Of a stretch of DNA of 64,000 nucleotides, positions 26,090-35,948 are shown piece after piece. The translations under genes and the position numbers were made by a program. The first letter of the stretch is position 1; every line of letters begins with the position of its first letter. The notes under the pieces were generated by a model, which was not told where the DNA came from, ran no database searches, and was given only the letters and a program-made list of their open reading frames with translations. Source of the stretch: Bog-473 sp963840435 (lineage in GTDB: Bacteria; Actinomycetota; Acidimicrobiia; Acidimicrobiales; RAAP-2); the NCBI GenBank assembly GCA_963840435.1, contig CAWIYY010000012.1, positions 947,895 through 1,011,894 of the forward strand, given 5' to 3'.

Positions 26090-28221
26090 TCAGTGCGCGT
26101 CGCCCTCGAGCGCCCGGCGCAGGAACGCCTCGACCTCGTCGGGGTCGACCGAGCGGCGCATTGGTGGCAGCGTCGACAGCAGCACCCCGCGGTACGACGC
26201 GGTGGCCAGGCGCGGGTCGAGCACCGCCACCACGCCCCGGTCCTCCGCCGTGCGGATGAGCCGGCCCGCACCCTGGGCCAGCATGGTGGCGGCCCGGGGC
26301 AGGTCGACCAGCTGGAAGGCCCGCCCGCCGGCCCGGTCCCGCCGGGCCTGGAGCAAGGGGTCGTCGGGGCGGGGGAAGGGCAGCCGGTCGATGGTGACCA
26401 GCGAGAGGGCTCGGCCCGGGATGTCGACCCCCTGCCAGAACCCGAGGGTGGCGAAGAGGCACGAGGTCTCGTCCCGGGCGAACTGCTCGAGCAGGCGGGC
26501 CTTGGGCAGGTCGCCCTGGAGCAGCACGGTGTAGGGCAGCTCGGGCACCAGCGCCTCGGCCGCCGCCTCGGTGGCCCGTCGGCTGGTGAAGAGGGCCAGG
26601 GTGCGCCCGCCGGCAAACCCGATGAGCCGGCCCAGCTCCTCGAAGAGCGTCTCCTCCGCGCCCTCGGCCCGCCGGTCGGGCAGGTGGCGGGCCACGTAGA
26701 GCAGCGCGTGGGCCCGGTAGTCGAAGGGGCTGCCGACGTTCAGCTCCTCGGTGGCGAAGGAGTCCAACCCGACCCGCTCGACCAGCCGGGGCGGGATGGT
26801 GGCGCTGGTCAGCACCGAGGTCACCTCGCCCCAGAGCAGCCCGGCCAGCGCCGGGCCGACGTCGATGGGGGAGAGGCGCAGCCGGGCGTTGCGCCGCGTC
26901 CCGTCGACCCAGGCCACCTGCGCGTCGGTGCGCCCGACCAGCCGCTGCAGGTCCTCGGACAGGTGGGCGGCCGCCTGCACGGTCCTCGTCTTGCGGGTGC
27001 CCCGGTCCGGATCGGCCTCGCCCCCCGCGAGCAGCGACCCCTGGCCGCCGCTGCGCCGCAGCGCGTCGGTCACCCGGCGGCTGACGTCGGCCGCCCGCAC
27101 CAGCACGTCGGAGAGCGAGCGGTCCTCGTCGGAAAGCCGCCGTCGAGCACCCGCGTGCCGATTCGGTCGATCACGAGATCACCCAGCTGCTCACCGAGAT
27201 CGCCCAGGGTCTCGAGGAGGTCGCGGTCGCGCTCGTCGACCAGCCCGCGCGCCGTCGTCACCAGGGCGCGCACGCGGCCGGCCGTGACCTCGACGCCGAG
27301 GCTGGCCGTCATCACCTCTTCGAGCTCGTGCGCCTCGTCGAAGACGACGACGTCGTGCTCGGGCAGCACGACCCGCCCGCTGGCCAGATGGGCCCCGTAG
27401 AGGTGCGTGTTCACCACGACGACGTCGGCCGCGGCGGCACGGTCGCGGGCCGCCTCGGCGAAGCACTGGCCACCCGACGGGCAGTTGAAGGCGCCGGGGC
27501 ACTCGCGCGGCCCCACGCTGACCATGTTCCAGGCCCGGTCGGACGGCTCGAAGCGGAGGTCGGCCCGGTCCCCGGTCTCCGACGTCTGGGCCCAGGTCAC
27601 CAGGCGCCGCACCTCGTCGACCAGACCCTCGGGCGGCGCACCGTCGTCCCCGCCCGGCGGGCCACCGCCACCCCCCGGCTCGTCCTCGCCACCGGGCCGC
27701 TGGTCACCCAGCTCCGGCTGCACGCCGCCCGAGCCCACCTCGAGCACCCGCTGGCGGCACAGATAATTGCTCCGGCCCTTCAACACGGCGTAGTCGAGCG
27801 GAGCCGGTTGCCCCAACCCGGCCTCGACCTGGGGCAGGTCCTTGCCGGCCAGCTGGTCCTGGAGCGCCTTGGTCGCCGTGGCCACGACGACCTTCTTCCC
27901 GCTGAGCGCCGCCGGCACCAGGTAGGCCAGCGACTTGCCCGTCCCCGTCCCTGCCTGCACGACGAGGTGACGCCCCGTCGCCAGCGCCTCGGCCACGGCC
28001 CGGCACATCTCCTGCTGCTCGGGCCGGTGCTCGCCGCCCGGCATCTGCGCCGTGATCTTGTCCAGGCCGCTCACGGCGTCGTCGCCCGACTGGCGGGCGT
28101 CGGCGGCGGACCACGCGCCGGCGGCGCCGATCACCTCGAGGTCGTCGAAGTCCTCAGCGTCGTACGGTTCGAGCCCGGCGACGCCGTCCGCCTCGGAGCC
28201 GTGCTCCGGCTCGTCCGTCAT
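26090..28221 (-). CDS. DinG/XPD-family ATP-dependent DNA helicase, frameshifted in this sequence
   Basis: Two overlapping frames (27070-28221 and 26090-about 27140) join into one helicase of about 710 aa. N-terminal part: Walker A GTGTGKSLAYLVP, iron-sulfur cysteines (LCRQR; RECPGAFNCPSGGQC), DEAH box VVFDEAHELEEV. C-terminal part: GSPFDYRAHALLYV, ALFTSRRATEAAAEAL and the motif VI region MLAQGAGRLIRT. The break is at 27131-27144: adding one G to the minus-strand GACGGCGG restores the frame as LDGRLSDEDRSLSDV. A one-base sequencing deletion is the likeliest cause. A TAGCGT box 9 bases before the ATG suggests a leaderless start. Confidence 0.85.
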
Positions 28222-28230
28222 CGTCCGGCG

Positions 28231-28236
28231 ACGCTA
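28231..28236 (-). promoter_or_regulatory. -10 box (TAGCGT) for the DinG-type helicase gene
   Basis: TAGCGT on the minus strand, 9 bases before the ATG at 28221, with no ribosome site between. Confidence 0.45.
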
Positions 28237-28288
28237 CCGCAGCGCTGTGGCCGCCCTGTCACCCCGGGCCGCAGCGCCGAGGGCCGCC

Positions 28289-28984
28289 TCAGGGCACCCG
28301 GTTCTGCACGTCGACCACGACCTGGGAGGCCAGCTCGTTGAACGCGTGCTCGCCGAAACCCGTCCACATGTCGACCGCCGGCTGCGGCATGTGGGCCAGC
28401 ATGGCGACGCGCTGCTCTTCGTTCATGCGTTCCCGAATGAGACCGAGAATCAGCCAGACCTTGTCCCCGTCGAAGGCGGCCAGGCCGTGCCCGGGCAGCT
28501 GGCCCCACTCCTCCATGGAGAGGTACTGGGCGGCCAGGGGCAAGCCGAGCCGCTCCTCCTCGTCGAGGTGCTCGACCAGGTGCGTCCGCAATTCTCCGAG
28601 CGCGCCCACCACCTCCAACTGGGCCGAGTCGCCGGCGCCGGGCCAGGCGGCCAGCCACTGGCGCGCCGCCCGCAGCTTGGTCAGCGCCTCGTCGTGCTGC
28701 TCCGCCAGCTCGTCGAGCAGGCCGGCCTGGTCGGGGCAGCGCTCGCGCAGGAGCGGGAAGACCAGCTGCTCCTCGCCGTCGTGATGCGCCTCGAGGAACG
28801 ACAGCACGTTCTCGTAGTAGTTGGCCACCACGGCCAGCCGCTCGGTATCCGCCGCCGCCACCCCGCCGACGAGCGCGGGCGCCGCCCCCAGGGTGTCGCG
28901 GAAGACGCCGTGCACGGCGTACATGTCGGAGGTGTCCGGGCGGGGCGCACCCGCAGCCGAACCGTTGGCAGGGGACTGGGTCAT
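28289..28984 (-). CDS. Hemerythrin domain-containing protein
   Basis: 231 aa all-helical protein. Candidate di-iron ligands occur in order: MYAVHGVFRD, LEAHHDGEEQLVFPLL, LAEQHDEAL and LVEHLDEEERLGLP. Binds O2, NO or serves in oxidative or nitrosative stress sensing in related proteins; the role here is unknown. The ATG follows GAGGAG. The helicase gene lies 67 bases downstream on the same strand. Confidence 0.85.
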   Translation of the reverse strand: MTQSPANGSAAGAPRPDTSDMYAVHGVFRDTLGAAPALVGGVAAADTERLAVVANYYENVLSFLEAHHDGEEQLVFPLLRERCPDQAGLLDELAEQHDEALTKLRAARQWLAAWPGAGDSAQLEVVGALGELRTHLVEHLDEEERLGLPLAAQYLSMEEWGQLPGHGLAAFDGDKVWLILGLIRERMNEEQRVAMLAHMPQPAVDMWTGFGEHAFNELASQVVVDVQNRVP

Positions 28985-29064
28985 GGAGGGCTCCTCTCAG
29001 CAACTGCGGTGACATCCTCACACGCGGCAGCTGGACGGCGCCTGGGCCCCGCAGGGAGGCGCTG

Positions 29065-29070
29065 TAGGGT
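29065..29070 (+). promoter_or_regulatory. -10 box (TAGGGT) for uppS
   Basis: TAGGGT, 9 bases before the GTG start at 29080, no Shine-Dalgarno sequence; a leaderless start is likely. Confidence 0.45.
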
Positions 29071-29079
29071 TCACTCCCC

Positions 29080-29846
29080 GTGACCTCCGCAGCCAACGGA
29101 CAGGGCGGCGCGACCGAGCCGGTCGACCCGATCCCGCCGGAACTGGACCTGACCAGGGTGCCGGTCCACGTGGCGTGCGTCATGGATGGGAACGGTCGCT
29201 GGGCCAGCGCCCGGGGACTGCCCCGGACCGAGGGCCACGCCGCCGGCGAGGCCGCCTTGCTCGATGTCGTCTACGGCGCCCTCGCCATCGGGGTCAAGTG
29301 GATCACCCTCTACGCCTTCTCCACCGAGAACTGGCGACGGCCGCCCGACGAGGTGCGCTACCTCATGAACTTCAACCAGTCGCTGCTCATGCGCCGGCGC
29401 GACGAGCTGCACGCCAACGGGGTGCAGATCCGCTTCGCCGGCAGGCGCGACTGGCGCGTCCCCGCCGCGTGCTCAAGCGCATGGACGAGTCGATCGACCT
29501 GACCAAGAACAACCGGCGCATGGTGATGACCATGGCCTTCAATTACGGGGGGCGGGCCGAGATCGTCGACGCCGTGCGGGCCATCGCCGCCGCCGGCATC
29601 GCCCCCAACAAAATCGACGAGAAGACGATCCGCCAGCACCTCTACTTCCCCGACATGCCCGACCCCGACCTGGTCATCCGCACGTCGGGCGAGACCCGGA
29701 TCTCGAACTTCCTGCTCTGGGAGCTGGCCTACAGCGAGCTGGTCTTCCCCGAGATCCTGTGGCCCGACATGCGCCGGCGCCACCTCTACGAGGCCATCAT
29801 CGACTTCCAGCGCCGGGTCCGCCGCTTCGGCGCCGTCAATCCCTGA
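29080..29846 (+). CDS. uppS: Isoprenyl (undecaprenyl/decaprenyl) diphosphate synthase, frameshifted in this sequence
   Basis: About 255 aa when joined. First frame: VACVMDGNGRWASARGLPR (catalytic Asp, GNGRWA) and ITLYAFSTENWRRP. Second frame, from about 29465: NNRRMVMTMAFNYGG, DLVIRTSGETRISNFLLWE and YSELVFPEILWPD. The break is in the C run at 29460-29463; one more C would give RVPRRVLKRMDES and a continuous cis-prenyltransferase. It makes the lipid carrier for cell-wall synthesis and is essential, so a sequencing error is much more likely than a true mutation. Confidence 0.88.
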
Positions 29847-29913
29847 CCGCCCGACCGCCCGACCGCCGTCTCCTGACCGGACCCGCCCGCTCCGGGCGCG
29901 AGACTGGAGCTCG

Positions 29914-30243
29914 ATGTCGTTCACCCGGATCGCCACCGCCGCCGGGATCCTCGTCCTCACGCTCTTCGTGGTCGCCGTCGTGCTGGCCGGCCCCTTCGGC
30001 TCCGGCACCGCCCTGATCGTGGCCGTGACCATCGCCGCGCTCATCGCCGCCGGCAGCCTGCTCTACGGCCGCGACTCGCACGGGGCCAAGGCGGTCGAGC
30101 GGGACCGCCCGGCCCAGGACGCCGCCGACCGGGCCGCCGCCGTGGCCGCCGAGGCCCGCCGGGCCACCGCCGAGGCGACCAAGCGGGGCGAGCGCTATTG
30201 TCCGCTCGACCCGGCGCACCGCTCCCAGACCGCCAGCCCGTGA
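29914..30243 (+). CDS. Small membrane protein, unknown function
   Basis: 109 aa. Two membrane helices near the N terminus (TAAGILVLTLFVVAVVLAG; ALIVAVTIAALIAAGSLL), then a basic, alanine-rich cytoplasmic tail with a predicted helix (AQDAADRAAAVAAEARRATA). No family recognised. Lies between uppS and recO, 7 bases from recO, so probably co-transcribed with it. Confidence 0.65.
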   Translation: MSFTRIATAAGILVLTLFVVAVVLAGPFGSGTALIVAVTIAALIAAGSLLYGRDSHGAKAVERDRPAQDAADRAAAVAAEARRATAEATKRGERYCPLDPAHRSQTASP

Positions 30244-30250
30244 GGCGGAG

Positions 30251-30982
30251 GTGAGCCTCTTCCGCGACAAGGGCGTCGTCCTGCGCACCTACCGCCTGGG
30301 CGAGGCCGACCGCATCGTCGTCTTCCTCACCGAGCGCCACGGCAAGGTGCGCGCCGTGGCCAAGGGCGTGCGCAAGACCACGTCGAAGTTCGGCGCCCGC
30401 CTCGAGCCCCTGACCCAGGTCGACCTCCTGCTCTGGCAGGGGCGCAGCGACCTCGACATCGTGAACCAGGTCGAGGTGCTGGCGTCCTTCCGTCCCATCC
30501 GGGAGGACCTCGAGCGCCTGCCCAGCGGCATGGCCCTGCTCGAGGTGACCGACCAGATGGCCCAGGAGCGCCACCCCGATCCCCGGCTCTACACCATGCT
30601 CGTCGGCGCGCTGGGTGCCCTGGCCGACGACGGCGACCACACGCTGGTGGCGCCCGCCTTCTTCTTGAAGGCGCTCGTCCTCGAAGGCGCCGGCCCGCTG
30701 CTCGACGCCTGTGCCACCTGCGGCGAACCCGACGGTGAGGTGGAGTTGGTCGCCTTCGACCTGGTGTCAGGGGGCACGCTGTGCCGGGCCCATCGCAGCG
30801 GCCGCCCCATGAGCGCGCCCGCGCTGGCCCTGCTGCGGCGCATCCTGGGCGGCGACCTGGCCGCCGTGCTGTCCGGGCCACCCCCGCCCGCGGCCGACGA
30901 GGTGGCCGAGCTGGCCACCGAGGCCATGGAGGTCCACCTCGACCGCCGCATCCGCTCGGTGCGCTCGACGGCCAACCTTTGA
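30251..30982 (+). CDS. recO: DNA repair protein RecO
   Basis: 243 aa, GTG start after GGAGGT. N-terminal OB fold (RDKGVVLRTYRLGEADRIVV; KVRAVAKGVRK), helical middle, and a zinc site CATCGEPDGE with a following Cys (GGTLCRAH). Loads RecA onto SSB-coated DNA with RecR. Its stop overlaps the hemW start. Confidence 0.92.
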   Translation: MSLFRDKGVVLRTYRLGEADRIVVFLTERHGKVRAVAKGVRKTTSKFGARLEPLTQVDLLLWQGRSDLDIVNQVEVLASFRPIREDLERLPSGMALLEVTDQMAQERHPDPRLYTMLVGALGALADDGDHTLVAPAFFLKALVLEGAGPLLDACATCGEPDGEVELVAFDLVSGGTLCRAHRSGRPMSAPALALLRRILGGDLAAVLSGPPPPAADEVAELATEAMEVHLDRRIRSVRSTANL

Positions 30983-32067
30983 CCCCCTTCGGCGTCTACG
31001 TCCACGTCCCGTTCTGCCGGGAGCGCTGCGACTACTGCGCCTTCGCCACCTACACCGACCGCGACCACCTCATGGAGCGCTACGCGGCGGCCTGCGTCAC
31101 CGAGACGCGACGTGCCGTCGCGGACGGCCACCTCGCCGCCGCCTCTTCCGTCTTCTTCGGAGGGGGCACCCCCTCCCGCCTCCATCCGGACCTCCTGTGC
31201 GAGATCCTCGAGGCCATCCCGCGCCGACCCGGGGTGGAGGTGACCGTCGAATGCAATCCCGAGGACGCCGACCAGGCTCATCTCGGCGCCTACCGGCGGG
31301 CCGGGGTGACGCGGCTCTCGTTCGGGTTGCAGTCGACCCACGACGCCGTGCTGGCCGGCCTGGGTCGGCGCCGGGTGCCCGGAGCCGCCGAGACGATCTC
31401 GGCCGCCGTGGCCGCGGCCGGCTTCGCCACCTGGAACCTCGACCTCATCTTCGGCGCGCCGGCCGAGAGCGACGACCACTGGGCCCGCACCCTCGACCAC
31501 GTCCTCGGCCTGGCGCTCCCGCCGCCGCACGTGAGCGCCTACGCCCTGACCGTCGAGCCGGGGACGCCGCTCGCCCGCGACGGGCGGCGCCACCCCGACG
31601 AGGATGCGTTGGCCCGGCGCTACGAGCGGGCCGACACCGTGCTCTCCGCCGCCGGCTACCGCTGGGAGGAGATCTCCAACTGGGCCCGCCCCGGTCACGA
31701 GTGCCGGCACAACCACCTCTACTGGGAGCAGGGCGACTATCTGGGTATCGGCTCGGCCGCCCACTCGCACCGGGCCGGGTTGCGCTGGTGGAACGTGCGC
31801 ACGCCCGAGCGCTACCTGGCCGCCGTCGAGTCCGGGCGTCCGGCCGAGGGCGGGCGTGAGGAGCTGAGCGACGACCAGCGCGAATTCGAGGCGCTCACCC
31901 TGGCCCTGCGCACCCGGCGCGGCGTGCCCTGGGAGTGCCTCGAGCGTCCTGGGGAACTCGACGGCATCGTGGCCGACGAGGACGGCCGCGCCGTGCTCAC
32001 CGTGCGCGGCCGCCTGCTGGCCAACGAGGTCAGCACCAGAATCCGCTCCGGTAGCCTGCACCGATGA
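30979..32067 (+). CDS. hemW: Radical SAM heme chaperone HemW
   Basis: 362 aa from a TTG that overlaps the recO stop (TTTGA); this puts the Fe-S motif close to the N terminus as in the family. CRERCDYC is the CX3CX2C cluster motif, FFGGGTPSRL follows, and HNHLYWEQGDYLGIG with AHSH is the HemW-type block, so this is HemW and not coproporphyrinogen oxidase HemN. Transfers haem to membrane proteins. Overlaps the next start by four bases. Confidence 0.88.
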   Translation: MTPFGVYVHVPFCRERCDYCAFATYTDRDHLMERYAAACVTETRRAVADGHLAAASSVFFGGGTPSRLHPDLLCEILEAIPRRPGVEVTVECNPEDADQAHLGAYRRAGVTRLSFGLQSTHDAVLAGLGRRRVPGAAETISAAVAAAGFATWNLDLIFGAPAESDDHWARTLDHVLGLALPPPHVSAYALTVEPGTPLARDGRRHPDEDALARRYERADTVLSAAGYRWEEISNWARPGHECRHNHLYWEQGDYLGIGSAAHSHRAGLRWWNVRTPERYLAAVESGRPAEGGREELSDDQREFEALTLALRTRRGVPWECLERPGELDGIVADEDGRAVLTVRGRLLANEVSTRIRSGSLHR

Positions 32068-33389
32068 CCGAGACGACCGGCGCCGCCAGCGACGACCTGA
32101 TGGAGAAGGTGGTGCGCCTGTGCCGCCACCGCGGCTTCATCTTCCCGTCCGCCGAGATCTATGGCGGCTTCCGCTCCACCTACGACTACGGGCCGCTCGG
32201 CGTCAACATGCTGCGCAACGTGAAGAACGCGTGGTGGCGGGCCATGGTCCAAGAGCGCGACGACGTCGTCGGGCTCGACGCCGCCATCCTCGGCCCGCCC
32301 GCCATCTGGGCCGCCTCGGGTCACCTGGCCACGTTCACCGACCCGCTGGTCGACTGCAAGAACTGCCACGAGCGCTGGCGCGAGGACAAGATCGAAGGGG
32401 TCTGCCCCAACTGCGGCTCGCACGACCTCACCGAGGCCCGGGCCTTCAATCTCATGTTCAAGACCCACGCCGGCCCGGTCGAGGACGAGGGCCACGTGGC
32501 CTACCTGCGTCCCGAGACGGCCCAGGGCATGTTCACCAACTTCGCCAACGTGCTCGGCACCACGCGCAAGAAGCCGCCCTTCGGCATCGCCCAGGTGGGC
32601 AAGTCGTTCCGCAACGAGATCACCCCGCAGAACTTCGTCTTCCGTACCCGCGAGTTCGAACAGATGGAGCTCGAGTACTTCGTGCCGCCCGATCAGGCCC
32701 AGAAATGGTTCGACTACTGGCTCGCCGAGCGCATGCAGTGGTACCTCGACCTCGGCATCCCGGCCGAGCAGCTGCGCCTGCGCCACCACGAGCAGAGTGA
32801 GCTGTCGCACTACTCGTTGGGCACGGCCGACGTGGAGTTCAAATTTCCCTGGGACTGGGACGAGCTGGAGGGCATCGCAAACCGGGGCGACTACGACCTG
32901 ACCGCCCACGCCAAGGCCTCGGGGGAGAAGCTCGACTACTTCGACCCCCAGACCAACGAGCGCTACACGCCGTACGTCATTGAGCCGGCGGCCGGGGCCA
33001 CCCGCACCATGATGGCCTTCCTGCTCTCCGCCTACGACGAGGACGAGGTGGGGGGCGAGGCCCGGACCGTGCTGCGCCTGCACTGGCGCCTCGCTCCGTA
33101 CCAGGTCGCCGTCCTGCCGCTGTCGAAGAAGGACACGCTCGAGCCGCTGGCCCGCCAGGTGCTCAAAGTGCTCCAGCCGCACTTCATGTGCGACTACGAC
33201 GTGACCCAGGGCATCGGCAAGCGATATCGGCGCCAGGACGAGGTGGGCACGCCCTGGTGCGTCACCGTCGACTTCGACTCGCTCGAGGACGACGCGGTGA
33301 CGGTGCGCGACCGCGACAGCACCGAGCAGGTGCGTGTCCCCATCGCGGACTTGCTGGGCGAGTTGCGCCGCCGCACCGGCGAGGGCTGA
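32064..33389 (+). CDS. glyS: Glycine--tRNA ligase (single-chain class II type)
   Basis: 441 aa. Homodimeric eukaryote/archaeal-like GlyRS: FIFPSAEIYGGFRSTYDYGPLG, class II motif 2 region GKSFRNEITPQ and FRTREFEQMELEYF, and the C-terminal anticodon-binding domain. A zinc-type CxxC...CxxC insert occurs at CKNCHERW and CPNCGS. Charges tRNA-Gly. End of the recO-hemW-glyS overlap chain. Confidence 0.93.
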   Translation: MTETTGAASDDLMEKVVRLCRHRGFIFPSAEIYGGFRSTYDYGPLGVNMLRNVKNAWWRAMVQERDDVVGLDAAILGPPAIWAASGHLATFTDPLVDCKNCHERWREDKIEGVCPNCGSHDLTEARAFNLMFKTHAGPVEDEGHVAYLRPETAQGMFTNFANVLGTTRKKPPFGIAQVGKSFRNEITPQNFVFRTREFEQMELEYFVPPDQAQKWFDYWLAERMQWYLDLGIPAEQLRLRHHEQSELSHYSLGTADVEFKFPWDWDELEGIANRGDYDLTAHAKASGEKLDYFDPQTNERYTPYVIEPAAGATRTMMAFLLSAYDEDEVGGEARTVLRLHWRLAPYQVAVLPLSKKDTLEPLARQVLKVLQPHFMCDYDVTQGIGKRYRRQDEVGTPWCVTVDFDSLEDDAVTVRDRDSTEQVRVPIADLLGELRRRTGEG

Positions 33390-33398
33390 GACCCGCGC

Positions 33399-34222
33399 TC
33401 AGGCGACCTGGCGGTACTTGCGCACCGCCAGGGGCACGACGACGATCAGCAGCCCGAAGCACCAGGCCAGCGCCTGCCAGACCGCACTCGTGTCGATCAG
33501 CGTGCCCCCGGTCATGAGCGAGCGCGCCGCGTCGACCACCTGGGTCACTGGCTGGTGCTCGGCGAAGGCTTGGAGCCAGCCCGGCATGTCCTGCACCGGG
33601 ACGAAGGCGGACGAGGCGAAGATCAGCGGGAAGAGAATCGGGAAGACCATGAGTTGCGCCGTCTCGGCGTTGGGGGCCGAGAGCCCGACCGTGGCGAAGC
33701 TCCAGCACAGGGTGTAGGAGAAGAGCAGCACGATCAGGATGCCGCAGAGGAAGAGCCCGACGTTCGTGCCGATGCGGAAGCCGACGGCGAAGCCGACCGC
33801 GCTGATGATGGCCACCGTGAACACGTTGCGCACCAGGTCGGCCGTGGTGCGGCCGGCCAGCACGGCCGAACGGGCCATGGGCAGGGCGCGGAAGCGTTCG
33901 ATCAGTCCCTTCTGGAGGTCCTCGGACAATCCCACCGCCGTGTTCACGGCCCCGAAGGTCACCGTCTGCACGTAGACGCCGGGCATGAGGTAGTCGACGT
34001 AGGGCACGCCCGGTATGTGGATGGCGCCGCCGAAGACGTAGACGAAGAGCAGCACGAACATGATCGGCTGGATGGCGGAGAAGAACACCGCCTCGGGGTT
34101 GCGGGTCAGGACGCGCAGGTTGCGCCAGCTCACCGTGAGGATGTCCTGCAGGGTCCAGCTGATTCGCCCGCCCTTCTCGGCCGGCCGGTCTGTCAGCACC
34201 GTGCTGGGGAACGAGAGCGTGG

Positions 34223-34226
<4 letters not shown>
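33399..34226 (-). CDS. ABC-2 type transporter permease (DrrB-like)
   Basis: 275 aa, six predicted membrane helices, starting MTTLSFPSTVLTDRP. ABC-2 signatures: WRNLRVLTRNPEAVFFSAIQP, LPMARSAVLAGRTTADL and FASSAFVPVQDMPGWLQ followed by HQPVTQVVDAAR. It fits daunorubicin-resistance type exporters. ATG overlaps the ATPase gene stop by four bases. The exported substrate is unknown. Confidence 0.88.
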
Positions 34227-35269
<1,043 letters not shown>

Positions 35270-35278
35270 CAACAAAGA

Positions 35279-35295
35279 AACTTAGTGATAAAGTT
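35279..35295. promoter_or_regulatory. Putative MarR operator AACTT-N7-AAGTT
   Basis: Inverted repeat in a short AT-rich tract (35270-35301) between the divergent ABC transporter and marR genes. MarR proteins commonly bind such AT-rich dyads in their own promoter. Half-sites of five bases are short, so confidence is moderate. Confidence 0.5.
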
Positions 35296-35301
35296 ATTTA
35301 T

Positions 35302-35814
35302 GTGTCAAGACAGTGGTCGCGCAGCGAGCTGGCCCAGCAACTGCGCGCCGAGATCATGGGGTACCTCGGCGCGGCCAGTGATTTCGACGAGCGCCTGGCC
35401 AAGAAGCTGAAGCTGGGCCGGAGCGACATGCGCTGCCTGGAGCTGATCGCCCGGGCAGGGCCGCTCACGGCCGGTCGCCTGGCCGAGGAGAGCGGGCTGA
35501 CCACCGGGGCGGTCACCTTCATCCTCGACCGCCTCGAGGAGGCCGGCATGGTGACCCGCCGGCGCGACACCGAGGACCGGCGCCGTGTCTGGGTCGAGAT
35601 CGTGCCCGAGGCCCGCGAACGTCTGGCCGGCCTGCAGCAACCCATCGCCGAAGAGATGCGCCAGGTGGCCCGGCACTTCAAAGCCGACGAGCTCGCGCTG
35701 GTGCGCGACTTCATGCGCCAAGCGAAGGAGGTCTTCCAGCGCCAGGTCCACGACGGCCGCTGGGGCGAGGCGGAGTCCTCCGACGCCCACTCGGGCGGCG
35801 GCACGCCGCGCTGA
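35302..35814 (+). CDS. MarR family transcriptional regulator
   Basis: 170 aa, GTG start immediately after an AT-rich promoter tract. Winged helix with LIARAGPLTAGRLAEESGLT and the wing RRRDTEDRRRVWVEI; helix ends for dimerisation at both termini. Likely represses the divergent drug-type ABC exporter and itself, with a small ligand releasing it (inference from layout). Confidence 0.88.
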   Translation: MSRQWSRSELAQQLRAEIMGYLGAASDFDERLAKKLKLGRSDMRCLELIARAGPLTAGRLAEESGLTTGAVTFILDRLEEAGMVTRRRDTEDRRRVWVEIVPEARERLAGLQQPIAEEMRQVARHFKADELALVRDFMRQAKEVFQRQVHDGRWGEAESSDAHSGGGTPR

Positions 35815-35828
35815 TTGCGCCCCCGGAC

Positions 35829-35843
35829 GCCGCCGGAGGCGGC
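35829..35843 (+). terminator. Possible hairpin after marR
   Basis: GCCGCC-GGA-GGCGGC, a six-pair GC hairpin 15 bases after the marR stop. There is no T run, so termination would be weak or need help. Confidence 0.3.
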
Positions 35844-35948
35844 CGGAGGGGAAAGTAGGCTCAGGTGGCCCAGCCCAGGTCGGGAGGGGCGTCCACGTTT
35901 CGTGACCGTGTTCCCGTGCGGTTCGCCCGTTCAGGGCAAGGAGGCCTG

